A DNA stretch of 18,807 nt from a bacterium (GTDB taxonomy: Bacteria; Bacillota_I; Bacilli_A; RF39; UBA660), in the NCBI GenBank assembly GCA_029007415.1, contig JAQXHT010000073.1:1-18807 (forward strand). Direction: 5' to 3'. Below, piece after piece: positions 7,388-16,468 of this stretch. A model generated the notes under the pieces. The model ran no database searches and was not told the DNA's origin. It saw only the letters and a list, made by a program, of their open reading frames with translations. Made by a program: the position numbers and the translations under genes. Every line of letters starts with the position of its first letter. Within the stretch, counting starts at the first letter, position 1.

Positions 7388-8362
7388 TTAATTTTGAAAG
7401 CGAATTTGTTCCCTAGTAATTAAAGGATAATGAATTAAAGTACTACTATTTAAATCTTCTTTATGCATATCTACTGCAGTAATTTGATGATTATTATAAG
7501 TTGTATAGTAATATATTCCTTTATCCGTATTACAGCAAGACGTATATATTGTGATTTCAAATTTATTATTTCCCAAATCACAACAACCTCTTTGTTGGTC
7601 AACTGAATTTAAAATGTGAAAAAATTGACTGACGCTTGCTATTTCATTTTCTTCTGATAAAGAATTCATTTTAACAAATGCTACTCTAACAAAACGAGAC
7701 ATACTTGATAAATCTCCTGGTAGTCCTAATGCTCCTAGGCCTCTACTATAGGTATCAAAGTTTAGTTTATTGTTAAAGGTATTTTCTTTATTTTTTGGAG
7801 ACAAACCACTATAATTATTTAAATTAAATAACTGTTTATCAAAGGTAGGATTATTTGTTAAGACACCTACTGGATTGTCATATATCTTAAGTCCCTCTTT
7901 TACTGATTCTAAAGTAATGCAATCTTCTTTATCAGATATAATCCAGTGCAATTGAGCAAGTGGTAATTCTTCACTAAAAGGCTCATTAGTAATATTTATT
8001 TTTTCTAATAGTTTTTTTACTTCTTTTACTGAAGAACAACTTCCTAATAAATAAGGAATTAATTCAAATTGAGCAATATTTTCTTTATTTAATTGTCTTT
8101 CATTATAGTAGGCATTACCTACAAAATTTAATCCTGCTATAGCTAAACCCTTTTCATTAACTGCATCATAATATAAAGGATAATTATCTGAAATAAATGC
8201 CATTCCTATTATTGCGTAATGACTAGTCAAATTATTAACATTTCTAAATTTAAATTCATAATTCCTAGGAGTTATAGTAACCTCTTCTTTATAGGAGTAT
8301 TCATAATCTAACGTTCTACCAAAATAAAAATCTTTTGTTTTATAAGTTGCAGCTGTGCACAT
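7388..8362 (-). CDS. Linear amide C-N hydrolase, choloylglycine hydrolase family (bile salt hydrolase or penicillin V acylase type)
   Basis: A 324-aa Ntn-hydrolase that would cut an amide bond, such as that of glycine- or taurine-conjugated bile salts. The N-terminus MCTAATYKTKDFYFGRTLDY gives the nucleophile Cys2 exposed after removal of Met1, plus R16 and D19. N79 (AGLNF), N170 (VLTNNPTF) and R223 (LPGDLSSMSRFVR) complete the set known in bile salt hydrolases as Cys2, Arg18, Asp21, Asn82, Asn175 and Arg228. The sequence resembles Clostridium-type bile salt hydrolases along its whole length (LHWIISD, FFHILNSV, YYYTTYNNHQITAVDM). There is no signal peptide, so it is cytoplasmic. SD AGAGGA precedes the ATG. 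It is the last gene of the same-direction run that starts with jetA, 40 bases after the acetyltransferase. Substrate choice between bile salts and acyl-homoserine lactones or penicillin V cannot be settled by eye. Confidence 0.9.
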   Translation of the reverse strand: MCTAATYKTKDFYFGRTLDYEYSYKEEVTITPRNYEFKFRNVNNLTSHYAIIGMAFISDNYPLYYDAVNEKGLAIAGLNFVGNAYYNERQLNKENIAQFELIPYLLGSCSSVKEVKKLLEKINITNEPFSEELPLAQLHWIISDKEDCITLESVKEGLKIYDNPVGVLTNNPTFDKQLFNLNNYSGLSPKNKENTFNNKLNFDTYSRGLGALGLPGDLSSMSRFVRVAFVKMNSLSEENEIASVSQFFHILNSVDQQRGCCDLGNNKFEITIYTSCCNTDKGIYYYTTYNNHQITAVDMHKEDLNSSTLIHYPLITREQIRFQN

Positions 8363-8402
8363 ATTTTTCCTCTTTTCTTAATAATTTCCACAAATAATAG
8401 CA

Positions 8403-8924
8403 TTATTTATTACTAAATTTCGAATAAATCAATAAGTCTTGTATTACGTCATCTTTAGATATAAATCTATTACTTAATGTAGCCTCAAGTTTCATTCCAA
8501 TATTTTGCGCTACTTTTATACTTGCTATATTTTTGCTTGGAATTATTGCTTCTATAACATTATAATTCAAATCATATAGTAAATAATCACTTATCTTTTT
8601 AAGTGCTTCAGTCATAAAACCATTATTAAAATATTTGCTAGATATACTATATCCCAGTTCTATACACTTATATTTATAAGAATGTGTACCACTAATTACT
8701 CCTATAACTTGATGATTTTCTTTATATTCTATTACCCATTGAAAATCATTATTTTTACATGATTTTTTTAGATTTTCTATAAATTTTTCAGTTTGTTTCT
8801 TTGAGGTATGAGTTTTAAATGTTAAGTACTTAGTGGTAATTAAATCACTACTCCAGTTATTAAATAAATCATCTAAATCACTATCTTCTACTGGTCTCAA
8901 AATTAATCTATCTGTTTCTAACAT
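8403..8924 (-). CDS. GNAT family N-acetyltransferase (RimJ/RimL-like)
   Basis: A 173-aa protein that would transfer an acetyl group from acetyl-CoA to an amine; the target is unknown. The N-terminus LETDRLILRPVEDSDLDDLF is the hallmark of the RimJ/RimL type. The central strand QVIGVISG and the acetyl-CoA loop YFNNGFMTEAL (a variant of the RGxGxxxEA pattern) follow. Later comes ASIKVAQNIGMKLEATL, which matches the N-x-x-S-x-x-x-x-x-x-x-G-F region. It starts 34 bases after the 150-aa gene with SD AAAGG. Confidence 0.85.
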   Translation of the reverse strand: MLETDRLILRPVEDSDLDDLFNNWSSDLITTKYLTFKTHTSKKQTEKFIENLKKSCKNNDFQWVIEYKENHQVIGVISGTHSYKYKCIELGYSISSKYFNNGFMTEALKKISDYLLYDLNYNVIEAIIPSKNIASIKVAQNIGMKLEATLSNRFISKDDVIQDLLIYSKFSNK

Positions 8925-8958
8925 TTTAGTACCTTTCTAATATATTTTGTTATCTTAG

Positions 8959-9411
8959 TCAAGATTTCTTTCTAATTAATATCTTTGACGATTGCATATT
9001 AGATAATATTTCTTTTTCTTTTAAACTAAAAAGATAATCATAATCACTAATTTTTTCTAAACCTATAGTTTCAGCTTTTTTTGAAACTATATCTGAAAAG
9101 TCCAATTTTGATAGATAAGAAATAACTATCGAACTAGTACATAATATATCTCTCAGTAAGTATATTCTATTACAATTAATCGAAACATTTGTATTTAAAT
9201 CATAACCATCTTTAAATTGATAAATTCCATCTTTATAGTCAATATATTTACGAAATTTTGTACTTTCTTCATTATCTTTAAATATAAATTTTTCATCAGG
9301 ACAATTTTTTGAGATTTTAGCAAGTGTATAGGTAAATAAAAGTGAGTCAACTCTATCAAATCCAGCCAAAAATAATGATGACACCAACGTTTCTGTATTT
9401 ATCTTTTCCAT
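8959..9411 (-). CDS. Hypothetical protein downstream of the Wadjet operon (150 aa)
   Basis: I do not recognise this protein. It is soluble, with no signal peptide, and reads as mixed helix and strand. A helical N-terminus (TLVSSLFLAGFDRVDSLLFT) is followed by a polar middle with Asp/Lys-rich turns (YIDYKDGIYQFKDGYD). A hydrophobic helix (IYLLRDILCTSSIVISYLSK) and a charged C-terminus ending in RKKS complete it. It has a strong SD (GGAGGA) eight bases before the ATG and begins 24 bases after the 183-aa gene. It is thus likely co-transcribed with it and with jetABCD. Its own strong ribosome site suggests it is made at a level independent of the genes upstream. Confidence 0.7.
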   Translation of the reverse strand: MEKINTETLVSSLFLAGFDRVDSLLFTYTLAKISKNCPDEKFIFKDNEESTKFRKYIDYKDGIYQFKDGYDLNTNVSINCNRIYLLRDILCTSSIVISYLSKLDFSDIVSKKAETIGLEKISDYDYLFSLKEKEILSNMQSSKILIRKKS

Positions 9412-9435
9412 ACTTCATTCCTCCATAAGAATAAG

Positions 9436-9987
9436 TTATAATTTTATTAATTGATAAGTTTTTTCAATTATTTTACCACTTAATGAATCTACAATTGGAA
9501 CACTATAATTATATTTTTCTAATAAATTTTTTACTTCCCAATATTTTTCATTAAAGTTATTATCATACATACCTATACCTACTAATTGATGATCAAGATT
9601 AATAGATTCATTCAATCTTATTTCTCCAGCATCACCATATTGTAAACTATATTTTCTTGAATCAAGTATATTTGCTAGAAATATAAAAAATATGTTGAAA
9701 CGTATATAATGATAAAAAGCAGTACTATAAGTTTCGTTATCATAAACGTATGCAAATTGTTTATTTCTAGGATGAATCGCTAAGCATATTTCATTAGTAT
9801 CTTGTTCATATATATCTGGTAAATTATTATAATACGAATAATTGTCTGATAATAAATCTTTTCTTGATTTTATTTTTCTAGTTTTTAATATTTGTTCAAA
9901 TATTACCAAATCACTAACTTTTTCTTTGTAAAATTCAAGACTTATTCCGTGAAAAATTTTATCTTCTATATTTATCTTATTAACCAT
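9436..9987 (-). CDS. Hypothetical protein directly after jetD (183 aa), possible ADP-ribosyltransferase-like fold
   Basis: Unknown function. Its ATG lies 2 bases after the jetD TAG, and no Shine-Dalgarno is visible, so translation probably depends on jetD (coupling). The N-terminus has IFHG followed by an amphipathic stretch VIFEQILKTRKIKSRKDLL. A conserved-looking hydrophobic block IRFNIFFIFLANIL (about 95-108) precedes GEIRLNESINLDHQLVGIGM (about 121-140). The layout H-G, then ILK-x-x-KIKSR, then E-h-x-h-x-x-x-I-x-x-x-x-x-x-x-I recalls proteins with the ADP-ribosyltransferase-like fold. H13 and E122 would be the candidate active-site residues. This is a weak, by-eye resemblance. It could equally be an unrelated lineage-specific protein. 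Confidence 0.7.
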   Translation of the reverse strand: MVNKINIEDKIFHGISLEFYKEKVSDLVIFEQILKTRKIKSRKDLLSDNYSYYNNLPDIYEQDTNEICLAIHPRNKQFAYVYDNETYSTAFYHYIRFNIFFIFLANILDSRKYSLQYGDAGEIRLNESINLDHQLVGIGMYDNNFNEKYWEVKNLLEKYNYSVPIVDSLSGKIIEKTYQLIKL

Positions 9988-9989
9988 AA

Positions 9990-11243
9990 CTAATATACAT
10001 CAAATCGCTTTGTTATGTATTTTCTTATTCTATTTATATTTTGTTCTTGATAAGCTGCTATCTTATTAATTGATAAAATATCTTTTATTTCTTGTAACTC
10101 AATAGAACTAATATTATTTAATTTTTTTAATCTACTGTCAGAAATACTTTCCTTAGATTTAGCATTATCATAATCAGCTTTGTTATAACAAAATAATTCA
10201 ATTTTAGGAAATCTTAATTTCAACTTATCTGCTATTAATAAACCTTCTGGATCAAAATCACCATTATAATATATTTTAGTATCTGTTTCTTCTAGTTTTT
10301 TTAATAATGTATATAAAGAAATATTTGGTATTCCAGATGTAATTATTATAGGAACATTCAAGTCCATTAATGATGTTAATAAAGAAGGATTTTCAAATAC
10401 ATAAACTACTTTACTATCTGTAGATACTTTATCAATATTGTTGATATTTAATAAGTTCAAATTTACTACTTCGTTTTTATTATTTAATTCATTTAATACG
10501 TCATTACCGATTAACTTGTAAGTTATTACAAAATTAGATACTGGATCAGTGTAAATATTTATTTCTGATAATATATTTATTTTTACTTCTGTTTTCTCTT
10601 CATATTCTATATTTTTTAGCTTGGCTATTACCTTAAGAAAAAGTGTACTAGTATTCTTATTAAAATCTAAGTAATGAGGATTACCTGTTAACGATGAATA
10701 TACAGCTAAAGAAGTTGGAACTTGTGGAATATTATCAAGTAATAATAGTATATTTTCCAATTCTTCTTTCAAGCTATATTTATTTCTATGATATTTTTGT
10801 TTAATCAATTTATTTATATTTTCATCATTTTCTATTAAATATTTTAAACTTTTGATATACTTCTTATCTTTATTTTTTTCATATAAATTTTCATAAAATA
10901 TATCTTCTTCTTGTTTATTTGTTTGTTTTTGTTCTTCTTTTGTTTTTATATTCTCATTAAAATAAATATCCAGTAACTCTTGCCAAATAAAACCATTATA
11001 TTTTCCTTCATTTATTTTCTTAGTTATTTCTTTAAACGAAGTTTTTAAAGTTTCTTCTTTATCAATTCTTTTGCCTAATAAATTACTTATATCTTTACTT
11101 TCTTCTTCAGTTAATTTATTAATCACAACACTACCACTTGGTCTAGAAAGAGATATATACTTCTCTTTTAAAGCTTTCATTAATCTTGATAAACCTTTTT
11201 TAGATTTTAAATATATAGCTAAGTCACTACTAATATTATTCAT
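9990..11243 (-). CDS. jetD: Wadjet type II JetD, Toprim nuclease subunit (TIGR02679/DUF2399)
   Basis: JetD is the nuclease that cuts plasmid DNA after the JetABC motor has extruded a loop. I take the ATG at 11243 (MNNISSDLAIYLKSKKG), giving 417 aa; a GTG (11252) and an ATG (11249) lie in frame upstream. The N-terminus has the family pattern LSRPSGSVVINKLTEEESKDISNLLGK, a poly-charged helical arm follows, and the mid region shows SLTGNPHYLDF. The C-terminal Toprim domain carries the acidic triad: E284 in VFENPS, and D329 and D331 in YNGDFDPEGL. A helical tail ends the protein. All metal-binding residues look intact, so it should be active. Its ATG overlaps the jetC stop as ATGAATAA, and the next gene starts 2 bases after its stop. 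Confidence 0.9.
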   Translation of the reverse strand: MNNISSDLAIYLKSKKGLSRLMKALKEKYISLSRPSGSVVINKLTEEESKDISNLLGKRIDKEETLKTSFKEITKKINEGKYNGFIWQELLDIYFNENIKTKEEQKQTNKQEEDIFYENLYEKNKDKKYIKSLKYLIENDENINKLIKQKYHRNKYSLKEELENILLLLDNIPQVPTSLAVYSSLTGNPHYLDFNKNTSTLFLKVIAKLKNIEYEEKTEVKINILSEINIYTDPVSNFVITYKLIGNDVLNELNNKNEVVNLNLLNINNIDKVSTDSKVVYVFENPSLLTSLMDLNVPIIITSGIPNISLYTLLKKLEETDTKIYYNGDFDPEGLLIADKLKLRFPKIELFCYNKADYDNAKSKESISDSRLKKLNNISSIELQEIKDILSINKIAAYQEQNINRIRKYITKRFDVY

Positions 11244-14200
11244 ATACATCACTTTTCTCTAATATCTCTTTAGAATGTCCATTCCATCGATAATGACGTA
11301 CTCCAACAGCCTTATGAATCTCATCTTTAATAAGTTCACAAATTGATAATTCTTTTACTGTATCGTAGTCACCCCATAATGATTGAGATGTTAATATATA
11401 GTCAAGATTAAGTTGTGATAATATATCAAACATTTCTCTAATATTACTATTATCTACTCCTGCAAATGCTTCATCTAAAGCAATTAATCTTAGTGATTCT
11501 TTCTTAGCATTCAATAATTTTGCATAAACAGCAGCAAATAATGGAACATACATACTCTTTGCTCTTTCTCCACCACTTAATATTGAAAATACTTTATTAG
11601 TTAATTCTTTCTTCTCACCAGATTTTCTCTTATAGTACAATTTAAATTCAAACCAATTTCTATAATCTAAGACTTTGAAGATTACATTTGAGTAACTATC
11701 ATTTATTTTTTCGTTAAACTCTAATTCTTTTTTTATTTGACTTCTAAAATGTGTTATTAATTTCTCACTATCTTTTTCATTTAATTGACCTGCATCTATC
11801 TTAAATAATCTAACTAACTCTTTTGTATCTAATTCATCCTCTGTAAAAGCTGTTTTACTTTTCCATTCTAGTTCAAAAGAAAGATTACTATCTATTTGAG
11901 TTTCCTTCATTATTGTATTTATTCTCTTAACCCATTCTTTAGATGACTCTATTTTATCTCTTATTTTATTACCTACTGTTTTTAATAAAATATCTTCAAA
12001 TAAATGCCTTTCTTGTGTACTTATATAGTTTTCACTTTCCTTGATGGCTTCCTTCAAACAATCAGATAATTCATAAATATTTAGCTTTTTACCTTGATAA
12101 GTAGTTTCTAAATCTTGTCTAGACATAATAGCTAGTATTTCTTCTATATCAGTCTTTTCTAAACCTTTTTCTTGATAATCTTTTACTAATTCTTCCTTAT
12201 TTACAAATATTTCCTTACTAGTTAATCTATAATCAAGAAGGGCTTGTTTATAGTTATTAAATGCCATAAAGTAATTCTCAAAAGCCTTTTTAATATCACT
12301 ATTTTCTCTATTTTTTAAATCTAATAGTATTCTTTCCACATTTAATTCTTCATCTTGGTATACATATTTTAAATTATATTCTTTTTCTAAAATATCTTCT
12401 CTTAGTTCTAGTTTTAAGTTTTCCTTTGACAACTCATTTATATCCTTATTTAAAGACTCAGTTAAGTTTTCTAACCTATTTTCTAATTTACCTTTTTCTT
12501 CTCTCAATTCATTATTTCTTTTAGGTATTTCTTTAGATTTTTCAGTTAATATTTTTAATTCTTCTATTTGTTTTTTATAATCTGGATTTTCTAGTATCTC
12601 ATCAATTGCTTTCTTTTTACTTAATAATTCAGCTAATAGTTTGCTTTTTTCTGATAATTCTCCATTTTGATATTCTATTTCTTCTCTTGCACCTTCTAAT
12701 GATACTTCTTTACTTAATTTCTGTTCATTATAAGATTCTTTCGTTTCTATATTATTTTTTAGGGCAATTATATTCTTAGTTAATTCATCTGTTAAAACCA
12801 AAGCATTTTTGTAACTTGCTAAATTTAGAGGAATACTAATATTTTCTTTTATTTTATTAATTTCTTCAATTTTAATTTTTATTTCATTATTAATTTTATT
12901 TGCTGATTCAGTTATTTTTTTACTTCTGTCAAAGATTAAATCTATTGAAGTTGTTATTTTAGTTATAGTTGTACTTATATCTTCTAAATTTTTACTGCTT
13001 GGAAACATAGTAGCTACTTGTTGAATATCATTAAGTTTATCTGTTATTGATAATAAAATATTTTGATAATTATTTACTAGTTTTTCTTTTTCTTCTATTT
13101 CTTTTTGTTTTTGTTCTATCTGTCTTTTTTGTTCTTCTTGTCTTTTAGTTATTCCAATATATTTACTATGGTATTTATTAGAGGGATAACCTATTAAGAA
13201 GTCAAATTCATAATTATTGGCATTTATATAGAAACTATCATTTTTATCTATACTTATACTTGCTAAAATATCAGTTATTTCTTGTTTAGAGATAATATCA
13301 TTATCTATAATATCAAAATAATTCAAGATATTATTTTTCTTAGCTGTACCTTTTTTTAAAAAGACTGATTTTATATATTTAATTTCTTTTAAATATTTAG
13401 ATGGTACTAATTTAGCATTTAAGATATTCATAGATATTAGTAATTCTTCTAACTTGTTTTTTTCAGTTTCATTAATATTATTTTTAAACTCTATTACTTT
13501 ATATAATGTTGTAAATGGAATATTTTTATCTTTTAATAAGATTTCTGCCTCTTTAGTTAGTTCTTCTTCTTCATACTCTAATTCATCTTTTGCTTCTAAT
13601 AAGCTTAACTCATCTTTTAAAGTATTCAATTCTTTCTTTTCAGTAATTAATTTATTCTCAACATTATTTTTCTCAGTAATAGTATTTTTCTCATAATAGC
13701 TTACTTCTTTTTGATATTCTTCTTTCGCTACTAGATAATTTTCTACACTATAGTTGTTTATTAAGTTAAATATTTTTCTTTTCCTATCCGAACTAATTTT
13801 CACTACTTTGCTTTGTTTATCTAATTGATTTAATTTATCTTTAAAATTATCAATTTCTTCATTAAGTTTCTTTATATTATTTCTCTTTTCATCTTCTTGT
13901 TCTTGCAATTCTTTTTTGATATTTTCATTTTCTTCTTCTAAATCACTTAATGATGTTTCAAGTTTTTCTTTTTCTTCTAATTTTGTTTTTATCTGATTTA
14001 ATTTATTCTTATATTTTAATAATCTACCTTCTAAATATTCAAAATTTATTTCTTTGTCACTTATACCTATATTTATATCAGAAATTTTTAATTCTTCAGT
14101 TAATATTGCTACATCTTCCTTAAAGGTCTTGATGTCTTTTTCTTTTTGATATATTTTGTCAACTATCTTATCTATATCACTTTGATATTGACGCTCTCTT

Positions 14201-15288
14201 TCGATATTTCTTTCTAATTTTTGCTTAATATTATCTATTGTCTGTTCTGTTTTATTTATGTCTTGTTTTAATTCATTTAGTTTTTCCGTATAATCTTTTA
14301 AATCTTTATTATCTATGCTGGATAACTTTGTTGTTATTTCTATTAATTCTTGTTCTAAAGAATTAATAGTATCATCTATTTCTTTTAATCTTACATTTAT
14401 TTTAGTTATATTTGTTTCTTGTTCTTTAACATTTTTTGCTAAATTTTCAATAGTTTTTTGGTTTTCTTTTACATCTTTAGCTTTATTATATAGATTAATT
14501 TCATTGTAATTTTGATATGATTTTGAAATATTTGTTAAATCTTTTAAATTGTTATTTAATGTATCTATTTTCTCTTTTGTTTTATTAGTATCTTCTATTG
14601 CTTCTGATAACGGTCTTATATCATCATCTGTTAATGGTTGAAGCACACTACTTAATATAGACATTAATTTTGTGGGATTATATTCTTTTGATAATTTCGA
14701 ACTTCTTAGTTGTAATAATACATTTATAAATTCATCATATGAATCCAAATCTTTAAAACCAAATAATAAGTCATTTACTAGGCTTTTATACTCTTTAGTT
14801 GTCTCTACAAAAGAATTATCTACTCCAATATTGGCTTTTAATTCTTTTTTAGTCATTAGTACTTTACCACTATAACTCTTATATAACTCAAAGTCTTTTC
14901 CAATTCTTTTTCCATCCTTTAAGGCAAATCCCCAAAAATCAGTTGGTCTTCCTTTTCTTGCATGAAGTCCCATTCCTATTGTTATATATTTATCCTTTTC
15001 TTCATTATAAGTTTCCATATATAAATAACCAATGGCATCATCTTTTTGTTCTCCATCAGAAGGTCCTAGTAGATAATCTTCTATTCTCTTTTCTTTTGTT
15101 CCAAATGGGTCTAATCTAGTTGGTGTTTTATTTCCATCTAATATTAAAGGAATAAAAGACTGCATAGTTACAGACTTTCCACTACCATTACTACCTCTTA
15201 ATAAGAGCTTTCCATCAAAAAAATTGAATTCTTCATCATCAAAATACCAAAAGTTTAATAATCCTATTTTTGTTACTTTATAGTTCAT
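11236..15288 (-). CDS. jetC: Wadjet type II JetC, SMC/MukB-like ATPase (TIGR02680)
   Basis: The 1350-aa motor of the Wadjet complex, an SMC-like ATPase that extrudes DNA loops and senses small circular DNA. Walker A is GSNGSGKS (K38). Long coiled coils span about 230-580 and 715-1080. They flank a hinge-like globular part at about 590-715 (IPFTTLYKVIEF, LLISMNILNAKLVPSKY). The C-terminal head has the signature LSGGERA (from 1237), Walker B LRLIALDEAFAGVD (D1272, E1273) and the D-loop. The head fits an active ATPase. I chose the ATG at 15288 (MNYKVTKIGLL) because GGAGGT sits five bases upstream. A TTG at 15300 would add four residues but overlaps that ribosome site. The ATG lies inside the jetB end (11-base overlap). 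Coding density is uniform and no frameshift is seen across 4 kb. Confidence 0.93.
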   Translation of the reverse strand: MNYKVTKIGLLNFWYFDDEEFNFFDGKLLLRGSNGSGKSVTMQSFIPLILDGNKTPTRLDPFGTKEKRIEDYLLGPSDGEQKDDAIGYLYMETYNEEKDKYITIGMGLHARKGRPTDFWGFALKDGKRIGKDFELYKSYSGKVLMTKKELKANIGVDNSFVETTKEYKSLVNDLLFGFKDLDSYDEFINVLLQLRSSKLSKEYNPTKLMSILSSVLQPLTDDDIRPLSEAIEDTNKTKEKIDTLNNNLKDLTNISKSYQNYNEINLYNKAKDVKENQKTIENLAKNVKEQETNITKINVRLKEIDDTINSLEQELIEITTKLSSIDNKDLKDYTEKLNELKQDINKTEQTIDNIKQKLERNIERERQYQSDIDKIVDKIYQKEKDIKTFKEDVAILTEELKISDINIGISDKEINFEYLEGRLLKYKNKLNQIKTKLEEKEKLETSLSDLEEENENIKKELQEQEDEKRNNIKKLNEEIDNFKDKLNQLDKQSKVVKISSDRKRKIFNLINNYSVENYLVAKEEYQKEVSYYEKNTITEKNNVENKLITEKKELNTLKDELSLLEAKDELEYEEEELTKEAEILLKDKNIPFTTLYKVIEFKNNINETEKNKLEELLISMNILNAKLVPSKYLKEIKYIKSVFLKKGTAKKNNILNYFDIIDNDIISKQEITDILASISIDKNDSFYINANNYEFDFLIGYPSNKYHSKYIGITKRQEEQKRQIEQKQKEIEEKEKLVNNYQNILLSITDKLNDIQQVATMFPSSKNLEDISTTITKITTSIDLIFDRSKKITESANKINNEIKIKIEEINKIKENISIPLNLASYKNALVLTDELTKNIIALKNNIETKESYNEQKLSKEVSLEGAREEIEYQNGELSEKSKLLAELLSKKKAIDEILENPDYKKQIEELKILTEKSKEIPKRNNELREEKGKLENRLENLTESLNKDINELSKENLKLELREDILEKEYNLKYVYQDEELNVERILLDLKNRENSDIKKAFENYFMAFNNYKQALLDYRLTSKEIFVNKEELVKDYQEKGLEKTDIEEILAIMSRQDLETTYQGKKLNIYELSDCLKEAIKESENYISTQERHLFEDILLKTVGNKIRDKIESSKEWVKRINTIMKETQIDSNLSFELEWKSKTAFTEDELDTKELVRLFKIDAGQLNEKDSEKLITHFRSQIKKELEFNEKINDSYSNVIFKVLDYRNWFEFKLYYKRKSGEKKELTNKVFSILSGGERAKSMYVPLFAAVYAKLLNAKKESLRLIALDEAFAGVDNSNIREMFDILSQLNLDYILTSQSLWGDYDTVKELSICELIKDEIHKAVGVRHYRWNGHSKEILEKSDVYE

Positions 15289-16468
15289 TGTTACCTCCAA
15301 ATAAACTCGTTTGTGTTAATGTGTCTGGTTCTATATTTTTTGTTTTTCCTATTAATCTTGCTACAGTCGGATAAATTATTATTTCATCGTTTTTCTTCTC
15401 CACTATATTATATTTTTCCATATACTCTAATATCATAGTGTAAAACTTCTTATCTGTTTCTCTTAGTAGGGTCTTTCCAACATATGGTGCTTTTGTCCTT
15501 TTTATTTCTTTAATTATATTTTCAAAATAGTCTTCTTTTACACTTGCTATTTCATAGTTATCTAACATTATTTTATTATTATTAATTTCTTCCAATATTT
15601 TTTCATTCACCATTAAAACTATTTCTGTTAGCTTTTTACTATTTGGAAAGTTATCTTTTTGAGTAGTACTTTCTTCGTCATATAAAATAGTTAAATTATT
15701 AGTTATCTCTACTTCCATATTTAGTTTTTTATCTATTTCTGATTTTATATAAGTCCTATTTCTCTTTATATAATCAAGTTCATTTGATGATAAATCTTTA
15801 GAAGAAACTGCTGGTGTATATAAAATATTTCTAAATACTTTGTATCTTCTTACATCACCTTTTTCTTCATCTTGCCCCGTAAACTCATCTTTAATAAAAT
15901 CTTCAGGTGTTATTAGCTCATTTATATCATTATCAAACATTCTCATTAGATAATTAGATGTTCCTAATGACTCATATAATACTTCAGCTTCTTTACTTTC
16001 GATAAATGATACTTTGGAAGAATCTTTTATTTTTATAATTTCTAGTTCTTCAAGTAAAGAAATTACGTTTGATAAGCATCTTCTATCTTGAACTTTATTC
16101 CAATCTGGTATATGGTTTAATTCCAGTGTTATTGAAGTATTTTTTACATATTCTATTAGGTCAGATAGTACAAAATAATCTCCTTTTGTTTTATCCTCAA
16201 GAAATAATAACATTATTGTTAATATTACATACTCTAATACTGATGAAAAATTATTTAATTTGGCATTTGACTTTGTTATTGTTGGTATTTTTTCTAATTT
16301 TATAAATTTGTCGTGAATTATTAGATTACTACCTAAATTTTTAGAAATAAAATCTTTTATTTCACTTTGATTATTTTTTATTTGATAATATAAGTCCCTA
16401 TTTTTATCTTTGGTTATCCAGAAATTATATAATAGAGCTTTCATTTCTTTTTCTATATCATTATTCAT
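15278..16468 (-). CDS. jetB: Wadjet type II JetB, KITE/MukE-like subunit (TIGR02678/DUF2398)
   Basis: A 396-aa subunit that would bridge the JetC heads together with JetA. The N-terminal part matches the TIGR02678 pattern: a helical start ALLYNFWITKDKNRDLYYQIKNN, then ILTIMLLFLEDK. Winged-helix-like segments follow (DRRCLSNVISLLEELEIIKI, and near the C-terminus KFYTMILEYMEKYNIVEKKNDEIIIYPTVARLIG). The middle block RRYKVFRNILYTPAV is characteristic. The ATG at 16468 overlaps the jetA stop (ATGAATAA); an in-frame TTG at 16480 is a less likely start. Only a weak ribosome site (GGTG) is visible, so coupling to jetA is likely. It ends 11 bases inside jetC. Confidence 0.88.
   Translation of the reverse strand: MNNDIEKEMKALLYNFWITKDKNRDLYYQIKNNQSEIKDFISKNLGSNLIIHDKFIKLEKIPTITKSNAKLNNFSSVLEYVILTIMLLFLEDKTKGDYFVLSDLIEYVKNTSITLELNHIPDWNKVQDRRCLSNVISLLEELEIIKIKDSSKVSFIESKEAEVLYESLGTSNYLMRMFDNDINELITPEDFIKDEFTGQDEEKGDVRRYKVFRNILYTPAVSSKDLSSNELDYIKRNRTYIKSEIDKKLNMEVEITNNLTILYDEESTTQKDNFPNSKKLTEIVLMVNEKILEEINNNKIMLDNYEIASVKEDYFENIIKEIKRTKAPYVGKTLLRETDKKFYTMILEYMEKYNIVEKKNDEIIIYPTVARLIGKTKNIEPDTLTQTSLFGGNNEL

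Noticed and set aside
8392..8408. Perfect AAATAAT/ATTATTT hairpin at the acetyltransferase stop
   Set aside because: Only A-T pairs and no T run on the minus strand; not a convincing terminator.
11236..15288. JetC as a housekeeping MukB or SbcC/Rad50
   Set aside because: The hinge region and the partner genes match the TIGR02677-TIGR02680 set; SbcC would pair with SbcD, and MukB with MukE/MukF without a Toprim protein.
15278..15300. TTG start at 15300 for jetC
   Set aside because: The GGAGG that would serve translation lies inside those codons and is properly spaced for the ATG at 15288.
11071..16305. Several plus-strand open frames of 60-80 codons inside jetD, jetC and jetB (for example 13454-13696 and 16069-16305)
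   Set aside because: They are antisense to long, well-supported genes, hydrophobic as expected for the complement of Lys/Glu-rich coiled coils, and lack ribosome sites.
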